NCBI RefSeq assembly: GCF_041262565.1
Contig: NZ_JBGCCJ010000001.1
Location: 868,001-932,000, forward strand
Reading direction: 5' to 3'
Source of the DNA: Leifsonia sp. EB41
Lineage (GTDB): Bacteria; Actinomycetota; Actinomycetes; Actinomycetales; Microbacteriaceae
Length of the DNA: 64,000 nt
The notes beneath the pieces were generated by a model. It was not told where the DNA came from, did not search any database, and was given only the letters and a program-made list of their open reading frames with translations. A program made the translations under genes and the position numbers. Each line of letters opens with the position of its first letter. Position 1 is the first letter of the stretch. Below are positions 17,909 to 26,894 of the stretch, one piece after another.

Positions 17909-19042
17909 ATGAGTGAACCTGGAGACGGCCGTGTCGCGGTCTACATCGACTTCGACAACATCGTCATCTCGCGTTACGACCAGGTGCACGGGCGCGGGTC
18001 GTTCATGCGGGACCGGCAGAAGTCCGGCACGCAGCCCAAGCCCGCGTTCGTCGCGAAGCTCGCCGAGGCGCGCGTCGACCTCGGGGCGGTGATCGACTTC
18101 GCGTCCTCGTTCGGCACCCTCGTTCTGACGCGCGCGTACGCCGACTGGTCCGCCGCCGTGAACGCCGAGTACCGCGGCCAGCTCGTCGGCCGAGCGGTCG
18201 ACCTGGTGCAGCTCTTCCCTGCAGCGGCCTACGCGAAGAACGGCGCCGACATCCGCCTGGCGGTCGACGCCGTGGAGGACCTGTTCCGGCTTCCCGAGCT
18301 CACGCACGTCGTGATCGTGGCGGGCGACTCCGACTACATCCCGCTGGCCCAGCGGATCAAACGCCTCGGCCGGTATGTCATCGGCATCGGCGTCGCCGGC
18401 TCGACGGCGCGCTCGCTCGCGGCCGCGTGCGACGAGTTCGTCAGCTACGACGACCTCCCGGGCATCGCCCGTGATGAGGCGGCCGAGACGGACGCCGCTC
18501 TCGCGGAGACAGCGGACGAGGAGACCGTCACGGCACCGGAGGCCGCTCCCGCAGCCACTGCCGCAGCCGGCACATCCCGTTCCCGCGGACGAGGCGCCCG
18601 CTCCACCGCGACCTCCGCCGATGAGGCGGCGGTCGCCGAGGAGCCGGCGGCGGCCGAGGAGCCGGCCGAGCCCGCGAAGCGCCCCACCCGCAAGCGCAAG
18701 GCCGCGACGCCCGAGCCGGAGGCCGACGAGGACGAGGAGACCGCGGAGGACCCGCAGGTCGTCGCCACGCGCCTCCTGGCCCGGGCGATGCAGCTCGGCC
18801 ACGAGAAGGACGACTCGGAGTGGCTGCACTCGTCGACGGTGAAGGGCCAGATGAAACGCATGGACCCGTCCTTCAGTGAGAAGGCCCTCGGCTACCGGTC
18901 GTTCAGCGACTTCATCAAGTCCCGCAATTACCTCGTGGAGCTCGACGACAGTTCCACCGCCCAGGTGCTCCGGCTCGTGCCCGCCCGATCGCGACGGGTC
19001 CGGCACAGCGGCAAGGCCTCGGACACGGTCTCGGCGCAATGA
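17909..19042 (+). CDS. NYN-domain putative ribonuclease with C-terminal OST-HTH
   Basis: 377 residues. Residues 8-150 are a NYN (PIN-like) nuclease domain with acidic residues in place: D14 and D16 (YIDFDN), D114 and D120 (NGADIRLAVD), D140 and D142 (VAGDSDYIP). A charged Ala/Glu linker (about 160-265) leads to a C-terminal LOTUS/OST-HTH-like domain (ALGYRSFSDFIKS), thought to bind RNA. TATCGT lies exactly 6 nt before ATG 17909, suggesting a leaderless message. Overlaps the next gene by 4 bp. Target RNA unknown. Confidence 0.85.
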   Translation: MSEPGDGRVAVYIDFDNIVISRYDQVHGRGSFMRDRQKSGTQPKPAFVAKLAEARVDLGAVIDFASSFGTLVLTRAYADWSAAVNAEYRGQLVGRAVDLVQLFPAAAYAKNGADIRLAVDAVEDLFRLPELTHVVIVAGDSDYIPLAQRIKRLGRYVIGIGVAGSTARSLAAACDEFVSYDDLPGIARDEAAETDAALAETADEETVTAPEAAPAATAAAGTSRSRGRGARSTATSADEAAVAEEPAAAEEPAEPAKRPTRKRKAATPEPEADEDEETAEDPQVVATRLLARAMQLGHEKDDSEWLHSSTVKGQMKRMDPSFSEKALGYRSFSDFIKSRNYLVELDDSSTAQVLRLVPARSRRVRHSGKASDTVSAQ

Positions 19043-19473
19043 GCACCGGCGACGCGGACCAGCCCAACGCCGACCGTCCCGGCGTCGTGACCGCTGTCGC
19101 CATCCTCTGCTGGCTGGTCGGGACGGTGGAGCTCATCCTCAGCGTGCTGCTGATCGTGCTCGCGGCGATCCGCGGCGTCCTCCCCGCGAACGAGACCGGG
19201 AACATCCTGGTCTCCACGATCGGCTACCTGATCGTCGCTATCGCCTACCTCGCGGTCGGGTTCGGCGTCTTCCGCGGCGCGGACCTCGCGCGCGTGATCG
19301 TGCTCCTCGCGAGCGTGGTGCACCTCGGCGTCGGACTCTACACAGCGCTCACCACGCAGCCGGTCGCCGGCATCCTCTCGATGGGCCTGGCGGTCGCGAT
19401 CGCGCTGCCGCTGTGGGTCGGGCGCGGTGCGGCCTGGTTCGGTCACGGGCGCACGGGCGTGGCCGGGTCCTGA
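19039..19473 (+). CDS. small four-helix membrane protein
   Basis: 144 residues with four hydrophobic segments (about 15-40, 58-80, 85-105, 110-130) and short charged ends. Starts within the stop codon of the NYN gene (ATGA), so it is translated with it. No enzymatic motif; the family is not recognised. The tight coupling hints that it may localise or modulate the upstream nuclease, but that is inference. Confidence 0.75.
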   Translation: MSTGDADQPNADRPGVVTAVAILCWLVGTVELILSVLLIVLAAIRGVLPANETGNILVSTIGYLIVAIAYLAVGFGVFRGADLARVIVLLASVVHLGVGLYTALTTQPVAGILSMGLAVAIALPLWVGRGAAWFGHGRTGVAGS

Positions 19474-19519
19474 GCGCACACTGAGCCGCCACCCAGCCTC
19501 ACCGCGTTGACTGGGCGGC

Positions 19520-20455
19520 ATGGCACGAGTGTGGTTGGCAGAGCAGTGGGGTTCCCCCGACACGTGGACGTTCGCCGAGCGGGAGGTCCCGCGGCCGGGT
19601 CCGGGCGAGGCGACGATCCGGGTGCGCGCCGCGGGTGTCAACCCGGCGGACTACAAGCACGTCGCCGGTCCCCGTCCCGGCCTCGACCTTCCCGTGCCGA
19701 TCGGCTACGAGGTGGCGGGCGAGCTGGTCGAACTCGGCCCCGGCACCGAGCTGGCCTCGGGCGGCGGCGCGCCGGGTGACGCTGTCGTGGCGTTCCGGAT
19801 CCAGGGCGGGTACGCGACAGAGGTCACGGTTCCCGCGTCCGACGTCTTCGCCAAGCCGGCGGCACTGTCGGACGAGGAGGCCGCCAATCTGCTGCTGGCC
19901 GGGGCGACGGCGGCACAGATGCTCGACGTCACGCACGTGGGCGCCGGGGACACGATCCTGGTGCACGGCGCGTCCGGCGCGGTCGGCGTGAGCGTGCTGC
20001 AGCAGGCCGCCGAGCTCGGCGCGCACGTGATCGGCACTGCGAGCGAAGGGAGTTTCGCTCGCGTGCGGAGGTTCGGCGGCGTTCCCGTCGCCTACGGTGC
20101 CGGTCTCGCCGACCGGGCCCGGGATGCCGCGCAGGGCCCGATCGCCGCCGCGCTCGACACCGTCGGCACGGACGAGGCGGTGGACGTCTCGCTCGAACTG
20201 GTCGGGGACCGCGACCGCATCGTCACGATCGTCGCCTCCGGACGTGCCGGGACGGACCGCTTCCACTCGATCTTCGGCGCGCAACCGGAGAGCGCCGCCT
20301 TCCGCGACGCGGTGCGGCCGAGACTGCTGGCGCTGGCGGCGGAGGGGCGGCTGCAGGTCCCGATCGCGCGCACGTATGCGCTGGCCGAAGCCCCGGAGGC
20401 GCTGCGCTTCCTCGCCGAGGGGCACCCGGGAGGGAAGATCGCGCTGCTTCCCTGA
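19520..20455 (+). CDS. NADP-dependent quinone oxidoreductase, MDR superfamily
   Basis: 311 residues. GroES-like N terminus (VNPADYKHVAGP, VPIGYEVAGELVELG) then a Rossmann fold with ILVHGASGAVGVSVLQQAAELGAHVIGTAS. This is the zinc-free quinone oxidoreductase / zeta-crystallin branch of the medium-chain dehydrogenases: no structural zinc cysteines are present. Monocistronic, 46 bp after the preceding gene. Probable role: NADPH-dependent reduction of quinones or reactive enones. Confidence 0.9.
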   Translation: MARVWLAEQWGSPDTWTFAEREVPRPGPGEATIRVRAAGVNPADYKHVAGPRPGLDLPVPIGYEVAGELVELGPGTELASGGGAPGDAVVAFRIQGGYATEVTVPASDVFAKPAALSDEEAANLLLAGATAAQMLDVTHVGAGDTILVHGASGAVGVSVLQQAAELGAHVIGTASEGSFARVRRFGGVPVAYGAGLADRARDAAQGPIAAALDTVGTDEAVDVSLELVGDRDRIVTIVASGRAGTDRFHSIFGAQPESAAFRDAVRPRLLALAAEGRLQVPIARTYALAEAPEALRFLAEGHPGGKIALLP

Positions 20456-20497
20456 TCCGCTGCTGCGGGGTCCGCATCCGCCGTCGCGCGCCCGCGC

Positions 20498-21883
20498 TCA
20501 GTGGTGGAACGCCACCCGGTCCGGCCCCGGCATCGGCGCCTTCAGCTCGTCCAGCTCCTGCACGCTCGTCCGGATCGCGTCCACCAGCCCGCCCGCGAGG
20601 TCGCGGCTGAGCCCGTTCCTGACCACCGCGCGCTGCACCGTCACGTCGGTGAGTGCCTCCGGCATCGGGTAGGCGGGCACCAGCCAGCCGCGCGTGCGCA
20701 GCCGCATCGACAGGTCGTAGAGCGTCCAGGGCGCGTCGTGGCCGGCCTTCACCTGCCACGCCGCGACCGGGATGTCGCTTCCGTCCGTCCAGATGTCGAA
20801 GCGCCCCAGCGCCTGCACCTCGTCGGCCAGATAGCGGGCGACATCCCGGGAGGCGGCCTGCACGCGCTTGTAGCCGTCGAACCCGAGGCGCAGGAACTGG
20901 TAGTACTGCAGCAGCACCTGGGCGCCCGGTCGGGAGAAGTTGATCCCGAAGGTCGGCATCTCGCCGCCGAGGTAGCTGACCTTGAAGATGAGCTCCTCCG
21001 GCAGCAGGTCTGCCTCCCGCCACACGACCCAGCCGATCCCGGGATAGACGAGCCCGTACTTGTGCCCGGACGTGTTGATGGAGGCGACCCGCTCCAGGCG
21101 GAAGTCCCAGACGACGTCGGGCTGGATGAACGGCGCGACCATCGCCCCGGAGGCGCCGTCCACGTGGATCGGGATGTCGAGCCCGGTCGTCCGCTGGATC
21201 GCGTCGAGCGCGTCGCTGATGGCCTGCACCGGCTCGTACATCCCGGTGTAGGTGACGCCCATGATGGCCACGACGCCGATGGTGTTCTCGTCCACGTACC
21301 GGTCGAGCCCGTCGCCGTCGAGCGTCTTGTGGTCGAGCGAGATGGGCACGAACCGCGGCTCGACCTCGAAGTAGTTGCAGAACTTCTCCCAACACACCTG
21401 CACGGCTGCGCTCATCACGAGGTTGGGCTTCTCGGTGGACTGCCCGGCCGCGCGCCGCCGCTGCTGCCAGCGCCGCTTGAGCGCGAGGCCGCCCAGCATG
21501 CACGCCTCCGAGGACCCGATCGTGGAGGTCCCGATCGAGCGCTCCGGGTCGGGCGCGTTCCACAGCCCGGCGAGCATCCGCCAGCACCGGGTCTCGATGG
21601 CCGCGGTCTGCGGGTACTCGTCCTTGTCGACGATGTTCTTGTCCACGGCCTCCGAGTAGAGCCGCCCGGCCTGATCCTCCATCCAGGTGCCCACGAACGT
21701 CGCGAGGTTCAGCCGCGCGTTCCCGTCGAGCATCGCCTCGTCGTGCACCACCTGGAAGGCGGTGTCCGGCAGAGACTCGCCGTCCGGGAGGGTGAACCGG
21801 GCGAACTCGGTCGCCTCCCCGGCCCGCGAGAAGACGGGGTTCAGACCGACGGGTTCCTCAGGGGACTCGTAACCGTGACGCAT
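20498..21883 (-). CDS. gadB: glutamate decarboxylase
   Basis: 461 residues, normal length. Converts glutamate to GABA and CO2, consuming a proton. The PLP lysine is Lys275 in INTSGHKYGLVYPGIGWVVWR, preceded by IHVDGASGAMVAPF; the N terminus has the family's NLATFVGTWM segment. No gadC-like antiporter is adjacent. TAGGCT lies 6 nt before ATG 21883 and there is no Shine-Dalgarno, so the message is probably leaderless. Convergent with the quinone oxidoreductase. Confidence 0.95.
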   Translation of the reverse strand: MRHGYESPEEPVGLNPVFSRAGEATEFARFTLPDGESLPDTAFQVVHDEAMLDGNARLNLATFVGTWMEDQAGRLYSEAVDKNIVDKDEYPQTAAIETRCWRMLAGLWNAPDPERSIGTSTIGSSEACMLGGLALKRRWQQRRRAAGQSTEKPNLVMSAAVQVCWEKFCNYFEVEPRFVPISLDHKTLDGDGLDRYVDENTIGVVAIMGVTYTGMYEPVQAISDALDAIQRTTGLDIPIHVDGASGAMVAPFIQPDVVWDFRLERVASINTSGHKYGLVYPGIGWVVWREADLLPEELIFKVSYLGGEMPTFGINFSRPGAQVLLQYYQFLRLGFDGYKRVQAASRDVARYLADEVQALGRFDIWTDGSDIPVAAWQVKAGHDAPWTLYDLSMRLRTRGWLVPAYPMPEALTDVTVQRAVVRNGLSRDLAGGLVDAIRTSVQELDELKAPMPGPDRVAFHH

Positions 21884-22032
21884 GGGGCGAGCCTATGCCT
21901 GGGGGCGCGGATGGCGCAGGGCCAGCGGCTGATAGTTTCGGGAGGGGATGTTTCGGGTGTCTCAGATTCGGGGGCGGCGCACAACTCCCCCTGACGCTCA
22001 CGGCCCGGCCGCGAGCGCTCAACACCGGTCGC

Positions 22033-22278
22033 CTATTCGACCTGCAACTGCGTCCGCGCCGGCGACGGGCAGATCAGGAACGCATGACCGTGGTCGCGTT
22101 CGATCTCGTGCTCGTCGATGCGGCGGCTGCAGAGCGGGCACGTCGCAGCTTCCGTCCTCGGTGTCTCCTGGCCGTAGGGGCCGAGCGGAGGCGGACCGAG
22201 GACCGGGAGCAGCTTCGCGTCCAGCCATTCGGCCGCGCGCTCGGCGCGAGAGCCTTGGCGGCCCTCCACCTTGTCCAT
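22033..22278 (-). CDS. small zinc-ribbon-like hypothetical protein
   Basis: 81 residues. A CPLC pair and a later His-x-His / Cys pattern (DHGHAFLICP) look like one treble-clef or short zinc-binding motif; the N-terminal half is helical (AERAAEWLDAKLLPVLGPPP). ATG 22278 is chosen because TACCAT lies exactly 6 nt upstream, a leaderless start, and the frame upstream is not protein-like. Divergent from the nucleotidyltransferase gene, with starts only 35 bp apart. Function unknown. Confidence 0.6.
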   Translation of the reverse strand: MDKVEGRQGSRAERAAEWLDAKLLPVLGPPPLGPYGQETPRTEAATCPLCSRRIDEHEIERDHGHAFLICPSPARTQLQVE

Positions 22279-22312
22279 GCTTCGATGGTAGGCCGGCCGA
22301 TAGCATCGGTGG

Positions 22313-23101
22313 ATGCGTGCCGTCCCCGACACCCTCGACCCCGCCGTCGTCGCCGAGATCGACCTGCGCCTCGACGGGGTCATCACCGCGCACGGCGTGA
22401 CCATCCCTCTCGCGATCGAGAGCGGCAGCAGGGCATGGGGGTTCCCGTCGCCCGACAGCGACTACGACGCGCGGTTCCTGTTCCTGCGACCGGTGGAGGA
22501 CTACCTCCGGCTGACCCCGCTGCGGGATGTGGTCGAGACACCGCTGGACGCCGTGTTCGACGTGAACGGCTGGGATGTGCGCAAAGCTCTCGGGCTCCTT
22601 GTGCGCGGTAACGCGACCGTGGTCGAGTGGCTGCGTTCCCCCATCGTCTACGGCGGCGACCCAGCGTTCCGCGAAGGGATGCTGGAACTCGCCGGCCGGA
22701 TCCTCGACCGCGAGCGCCTGCTCGACCACTACCTCCACATCGGCGCCCGGCACGCGGCGGCGCCGGACGGCAAGCTGAAACGGTTCTTCTACGCGCTGCG
22801 CCCGGCCGCGACGCTGCGCTGGCTGCGCGTCCACCCCAACCTGGCGGTTGCCCCGATGGACCTGCCGACGTTGATCGCCGAGAGCGACCCCGCCGCCGAC
22901 GTCGCGGCGGCCGTCGCCGAGCTGATCGCGATCAAGGCCGTCACCCGCGAGTTGGGCGGCGGCGAGCCTCCCGCGGTGCTGCGCCGGTTCGTGACGGACG
23001 AGCTCGCGGCCGCTGCGGACCGCGCGGCGACGTCCCGCTCGGACCTCGTCGCAGCATCGGCAGAGGCGGACACCTACTTCCGCACTCTCGTGCTCCCGTA
23101 G
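22313..23101 (+). CDS. predicted nucleotidyltransferase (RlaP/YcgL-like)
   Basis: 262 residues. The polymerase-beta-type active site is visible: GSRAWGF (38-44) followed by SDYD (49-52), which supplies the metal-binding Asp pair. The rest is helical and matches the COG3541 family, some members of which act in phage or plasmid contexts (RlaP, RNA-repair associated). Here it stands alone. TAGCAT sits 6 nt before ATG 22313, so it is probably leaderless. Substrate unknown. Confidence 0.85.
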   Translation: MRAVPDTLDPAVVAEIDLRLDGVITAHGVTIPLAIESGSRAWGFPSPDSDYDARFLFLRPVEDYLRLTPLRDVVETPLDAVFDVNGWDVRKALGLLVRGNATVVEWLRSPIVYGGDPAFREGMLELAGRILDRERLLDHYLHIGARHAAAPDGKLKRFFYALRPAATLRWLRVHPNLAVAPMDLPTLIAESDPAADVAAAVAELIAIKAVTRELGGGEPPAVLRRFVTDELAAAADRAATSRSDLVAASAEADTYFRTLVLP

Positions 23102-23113
23102 CGGAGGCGACGA

Positions 23114-23431
23114 CTAGACCGGCCCCCCGCCCTCCACCGAGTCCTCCGGCATGATCACCATGCCGCCGGTGCGCTGGCTGGTCTGCAGCAGCGCCTCCAT
23201 CCAGTGCTCGTTGAGCGCGGGAGGCCGGGAGCCGTTGAACACGAACGCGAGTGGGATCTCGCGGCTGATCCAGAGGCTCATCCGGCCGCCGCCCTGCTCG
23301 ACCGGGATCTCCCAGTTCAGCAGGAAGCTCTCGTGGCGGCGCAGCTTCGTGACGAGGGCGATCTTCACGTGCGAGAGCGTCCGGTCGTCGAACTCGTACT
23401 CGCGGCCGACCCCATAGATCAGTTTGCCCAT
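23114..23431 (-). CDS. MGKLIYG-type small protein (DUF7882-like), copy 2
   Basis: 105 residues. Begins MGKLIYGVGREYEFDDRTL and continues with VKIALVTKLRRHESFLLNWE, the pattern of a Microbacteriaceae-restricted family often mislabelled as DNA ligase; no ligase motif is present. It is a paralogue of the upstream gene, whose stop lies 1 bp before this start, so both are on one message. About 100 residues of mixed beta/alpha with a conserved SLWISREIPLAFVF strand region. Function unknown. Confidence 0.8.
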   Translation of the reverse strand: MGKLIYGVGREYEFDDRTLSHVKIALVTKLRRHESFLLNWEIPVEQGGGRMSLWISREIPLAFVFNGSRPPALNEHWMEALLQTSQRTGGMVIMPEDSVEGGGPV

Positions 23432-23432
23432 C

Positions 23433-23798
23433 TCAGTCGGCCTGCTTCTTCGTGCGCGACTCGCGGAAGCTGCCCTCGGGGACTTCCCGGCGGATCTCGG
23501 CGCGGAGCTCGTCCTCCAGCATCAGGCCGGCGTTGCCGTTGGCCTTCTCGGTGAGGATGGCCAGCCACTCCCGGTTGAGCTCGGGGAGGGCGTTGTGGGT
23601 GAAGGCGAACTGGAGGCTGATCGACGGGTCGAGCCAGATCGAGCGCAGCGTGGGCTCCGTGCCTCCCGTGCGGTCGGACCAGATGAGCAGGAAGCCTTCG
23701 CGACGGCGCAGCTTCGTGGCGATCACCGCCTGAAGATGAGCGAGCACCCGGTCGTCGAAGGTGAAGCCGTCGGCCCCGTCGTAGATCAGCGTTCCCAT
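23433..23798 (-). CDS. MGTLIYD-type small protein (DUF7882-like), copy 1
   Basis: 121 residues. Shares with the downstream paralogue the MG(K/T)LIY start, FDDR(V/T)L(A/S)H, TKLRRR/HE(S/G)FLL and a SxWL/I...I.L.F strand, but has a longer charged C-terminal tail (REVPEGSFRESRTKKQAD). Start ATG 23798 has GAGAGGACACC upstream; the frame extends 36 codons further but without family similarity. First gene of a two-gene paralogue operon. Same unknown family. Confidence 0.8.
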   Translation of the reverse strand: MGTLIYDGADGFTFDDRVLAHLQAVIATKLRRREGFLLIWSDRTGGTEPTLRSIWLDPSISLQFAFTHNALPELNREWLAILTEKANGNAGLMLEDELRAEIRREVPEGSFRESRTKKQAD

Positions 23799-23880
23799 TG
23801 GTGTCCTCTCCGATATCTCACTTTCGCCGTCCGCCCGCGCGCCGTCAAGATGTCGCCCCGGCGCGGCGTAGCGTCTGGTC

Positions 23881-24126
23881 ATGGACGCTCTCACGCGAAC
23901 CATCAAAGCGGCGCTCCTCTACGAGGACGGCTGCACCCTGGACAGCGTCGTGGTCGTGCCCCTGATCGGAGGCTGTCCGCCGGGCGAGATCCGCGTCGCC
24001 ACCCTGTTCGCCGGCGCCCTCGCGTACGACGTCTACGAGCTGGACGACGACGAGGAGTTCTCGTCCATGCCCGCCTACCCCTACCGTTCGACGATCCCGC
24101 TGACCACGGCCGACCTCGCCGACTGA
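23881..24126 (+). CDS. small hypothetical protein
   Basis: 81 residues, acidic. Begins MDALTRTIKAALLYEDGCTLDS and contains two predicted beta strands (VVVVPLIGG, IRVATLFAGALAYDVYEL). TAGCGT lies exactly 6 nt before ATG 23881, which supports a real leaderless gene. Divergent from the DUF7882 pair, whose first start is 82 bp away. I do not recognise a family. Confidence 0.6.
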   Translation: MDALTRTIKAALLYEDGCTLDSVVVVPLIGGCPPGEIRVATLFAGALAYDVYELDDDEEFSSMPAYPYRSTIPLTTADLAD

Positions 24127-24188
24127 CGGGCGGACCCGGGAGGCTGCCTGGCCCGGGAGCACGCCCGCCTGCCGCGTAGGGTGGACGG

Positions 24189-25604
24189 GTGACCGACGCA
24201 CCGCCCGACAACGCCCGCACGGGCCGGGCGGTGGCCGCCCTCAGCCTCGGCACCCTCCTCAACCCGCTGAACTCCTCGATGATCGCCGTGGCCCTGGTGC
24301 CGCTGCAGCGCGACTTCCAGGTGACCGTGACGACGGTGACGTGGGTGATCACCTCCTTCTATCTGGCCTCCGCCGCCGGGCAGCCGCTGATGGGGCGGTT
24401 CGCCGACCGGTTCGGGCCGCGGCGGCTGTTCCTGTTCGGGATGCTCGTGGTGGTGCTGGCCTGCGCGCTCACTCCGCTCTCGTCGTCGTTCGCCGCCGTC
24501 TGCGCCGGCCGGGTCGCGCTCGCGGTCGGGACGGCGACGGCCTTCCCGTCGGCGATCGCGATGCTGCGGACGGTCTCGGCGCACACGCGCGTCGGGACGC
24601 CCCGGCTGCTCGGCCGCATCCAGATCGCCAACACGTCGGGCGCCGCGATCGGCCCGGTGCTGGGCGGCGCGCTGGTCACCTTCCTCGGCTGGCAGGCGAT
24701 CTTCTGGGTCAACGTGCCGCTCGCCGTGCTGGCCTTCCTGGGGGTGCGGTTCTTCGCACCGAGGGACGCTCCGCGTGAGCGGGTGCCGCTGCGCCGGGTG
24801 GTGGCGGAGTCGGACGTGCCGGGCATCCTCCTCTTCATCGCGACCCTGACCGCGCTGCTGGTGTTCCTGCTCGACCTCCGCCCGCAGCCGCTGTGGTGGC
24901 TGCTGCCGCTCGTGCCGATCGCCGGCGCGCTGTTCGTCTGGCGCGAGCTGCGCACCGCGCACCCGTTCCTCGACCTGCGGCTGCTCGGCGCGAACCACCG
25001 GCTGCTGATGGTCTACCTGTGCTTCGCGGTGTTCAACACGGTCTACTACTCGGCGTTCTTCGGCCTCCCCCAGTACCTCCAGGAGCACGGCGGCTACTCG
25101 GCGGGCGTGACCGGACTGCTGATGTTCCCGCTGGCGGCGGTGACGATCGCGGTCACGCCGTTGGCTGCCCGTGCGATCGAAGGGGTCGGGCTGCGGCCGA
25201 CGCTGCTCACGGGAGCGGCGGCGCTGATCGTCGGGGCGGTCCTGCTCGGGTTCGCGGCCGCCACGACGGCGCCGTGGGTGGTGCTGCTGATCACGGCGGC
25301 TCTCGGCGTCCCGTACTGCGTGGTCAGCATCGGCATGAACCAGGCCCTCTACGCCGCCGCCCGCCCGCAGGACGCGGGCGTCGCGGCAGGCATCTTCCAG
25401 ACCTCGCGTTATGTCGGCGCGATCGTGGCGACGACGGTGCTCGGACTGCTCTTCAGCGCGGGAACGACCCCGGCGAGCTGGCTGGCGGCGGTGGGCGTGG
25501 CAAGCGCGCTGGCGGTGGTGCACCTGTGCCTGCTGGTGTTCGTGCGGCGGCGGTCGCAGCCGGGCGGGGCGCCGGGGGGTGCCACGGAGGCCGCACCCTC
25601 CTAG
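24189..25604 (+). CDS. MFS drug-efflux type transporter (DHA2-like)
   Basis: 471 residues, about 12-14 membrane segments. Motif A of the major facilitator family is present as GQPLMGRFADRFGPRRLFL (residues about 60-78), and GTATAFPSAIAMLRTVS and the motif-C-like GAAIGPVLGGALVTFLGW match proton-driven drug exporters. TAGGGT lies 6 nt before GTG 24189, a leaderless start. Followed at 60 bp by an MgtC-family gene on the same strand. Substrate unknown. Confidence 0.9.
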   Translation: MTDAPPDNARTGRAVAALSLGTLLNPLNSSMIAVALVPLQRDFQVTVTTVTWVITSFYLASAAGQPLMGRFADRFGPRRLFLFGMLVVVLACALTPLSSSFAAVCAGRVALAVGTATAFPSAIAMLRTVSAHTRVGTPRLLGRIQIANTSGAAIGPVLGGALVTFLGWQAIFWVNVPLAVLAFLGVRFFAPRDAPRERVPLRRVVAESDVPGILLFIATLTALLVFLLDLRPQPLWWLLPLVPIAGALFVWRELRTAHPFLDLRLLGANHRLLMVYLCFAVFNTVYYSAFFGLPQYLQEHGGYSAGVTGLLMFPLAAVTIAVTPLAARAIEGVGLRPTLLTGAAALIVGAVLLGFAAATTAPWVVLLITAALGVPYCVVSIGMNQALYAAARPQDAGVAAGIFQTSRYVGAIVATTVLGLLFSAGTTPASWLAAVGVASALAVVHLCLLVFVRRRSQPGGAPGGATEAAPS

Positions 25605-25664
25605 ACTCCGCGCCATGAGCGGGAGGGTCCCTGAGCGGGAGCGCCCCTTGACGGGGAGCGCAGC

Positions 25665-26348
25665 ATGAGCGGCTGGCTGCCCTCCGCGGCGCTCATCCCG
25701 CAGCTCCTCGCACTGCTGCTCGCGTTCGTGCTGTCGGCCGTGATCGGCGTCGAACGCGAGCGCCAATTCAAGAGCGCCGGGCTGCGCACACACATCCTCG
25801 TGGGGCTGGGCTCGGCGCTGTTCACGCTGGTGTCGGCGTTCGGCTTCACCTCGTTCGGGCTCCCCGCGACCGACCCGGGCCGGATCGCGGCGCAGGTCGT
25901 GACCGGCATCGGCTTCGTCGGCGCGGGCGTCATCTTCGTGAACCGCGGCAACGTGGTCGGCCTCACCACCGCGGCGTCGATCTGGATGACCGCGGCCGTC
26001 GGCATGGCGTGCGGCGCCGGGCTCCCCCTGCTCGCGATCGCCGGGACGGCCCTCCACCTTATCGCCCTCGGGTCGCTGCCGACCGCCGAGCGGCTGATCC
26101 GGCAACGCGCGGAGAGCCGGCTCGTGGTGCGGGTCGACCGTTCGGGCGAACCTCTCGCCGTCGTGCTGGACCGGCTCACCGCGGACGGCCTGCAGGCGCG
26201 CGTGGACGGCCTCCGCCGCCTCCCGGACCAGGACCTCGAGCTCGCCGTCTACATCCGCGGCAAGCAGGAGGAGGCCGACCGCCTCCTCACCGACCTGGGC
26301 CGGATCGACGGCGTGGTGAGCGTCAAGGCGGGGCCGTTGCGTGGTTAG
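25665..26348 (+). CDS. MgtC/SapB family membrane protein
   Basis: 227 residues. N-terminal five-helix MgtC core with the family hallmarks AVIGVERERQFKSAGLRTHILVGLGSALF, GFVGAGVIFVNRGNVVGLTTAASIWMTAAVGMACG. The C-terminal 75 residues form an ACT-like soluble domain (RLVVRVDRSGEPLAVVLDRL... SVKAGPL). MgtC proteins act in Mg2+ limitation and ATP-synthase control in pathogens; many free-living members have unknown roles. Frame, length and start are clear, with GGGGAGCGCAGC upstream of ATG 25665. Confidence 0.9.
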   Translation: MSGWLPSAALIPQLLALLLAFVLSAVIGVERERQFKSAGLRTHILVGLGSALFTLVSAFGFTSFGLPATDPGRIAAQVVTGIGFVGAGVIFVNRGNVVGLTTAASIWMTAAVGMACGAGLPLLAIAGTALHLIALGSLPTAERLIRQRAESRLVVRVDRSGEPLAVVLDRLTADGLQARVDGLRRLPDQDLELAVYIRGKQEEADRLLTDLGRIDGVVSVKAGPLRG

Positions 26349-26456
26349 CGCTCCGCCGTCAGGTCGCCGCCGTCGCGGGCTGAGCGGGGCGCAGCACCGC
26401 GGGGCGCGGGGAACGGAGCACCCCGTGGAAGGTGACGGGGCGCTCCGCCGGGAGGG

Positions 26457-26723
26457 CTAACCCTCCTCGTCGGGCACAGCGGCCGAATGGGCCTCCTCGT
26501 GCTGCGCCTTCGGGTAGTTCCCACTCCTCAGGTGGGTGCTGCGCACGAGGGGCGGCCTGCCCTCGCGCTCGGAGCCGACGTAGGCTCCGGCGACCTCCGA
26601 GTCGGGGCCGAGGTGCCCCTCCCCTTCGGTGTATTGACCGTGAACGACGCGCTCTTCGGCTGTCTCCGGCTCGGCCTGTGTGTACCGGCCCTCGACCACG
26701 TCGCGGTCCTGTGGTTCGACCAT
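26457..26723 (-). CDS. small acidic hypothetical protein
   Basis: 88 residues, hydrophilic, without membrane segment: MVEPQDRDVVEGRYTQAEPE, two RYTxAE/QYTEGE-like repeats (residues 12-18 and 31-37), then a basic middle. Looks disordered. GGAGG lies 8 nt before ATG 26723. A TTGCGATAACGCAA palindrome (26741-26754) lies directly upstream and may be an operator for the nearby MarR protein. Function unknown. Confidence 0.55.
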   Translation of the reverse strand: MVEPQDRDVVEGRYTQAEPETAEERVVHGQYTEGEGHLGPDSEVAGAYVGSEREGRPPLVRSTHLRSGNYPKAQHEEAHSAAVPDEEG

Positions 26724-26740
26724 GACGATCGCCTCCTTGG

Positions 26741-26754
26741 TTGCGATAACGCAA
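26741..26754. promoter_or_regulatory. TTGCG-N4-CGCAA palindrome beside marR
   Basis: TTGCG (26741-26745) and CGCAA (26750-26754) form a 14-bp palindrome in the region between the small acidic gene (minus) and marR (plus). The same arms with the same spacing recur at 28689-28702 before the nitronate monooxygenase. Paired TTGC/GCAA half-sites are common for MarR-family proteins, so the MarR protein encoded between the two sites is the obvious candidate. Confidence 0.5.
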
Positions 26755-26894
26755 TTATCCCGCTTCCGCGCACTATGCGGTAGTGCTCGCGGGGCACTCG
26801 GAGCGTGTTCGCACACCCGATTCAGGACACGCGCGGCCCCGTCTCCGGGGTCACACTGATGCACGAGCCCGGTGATGCACGGTACAACTGGAGA

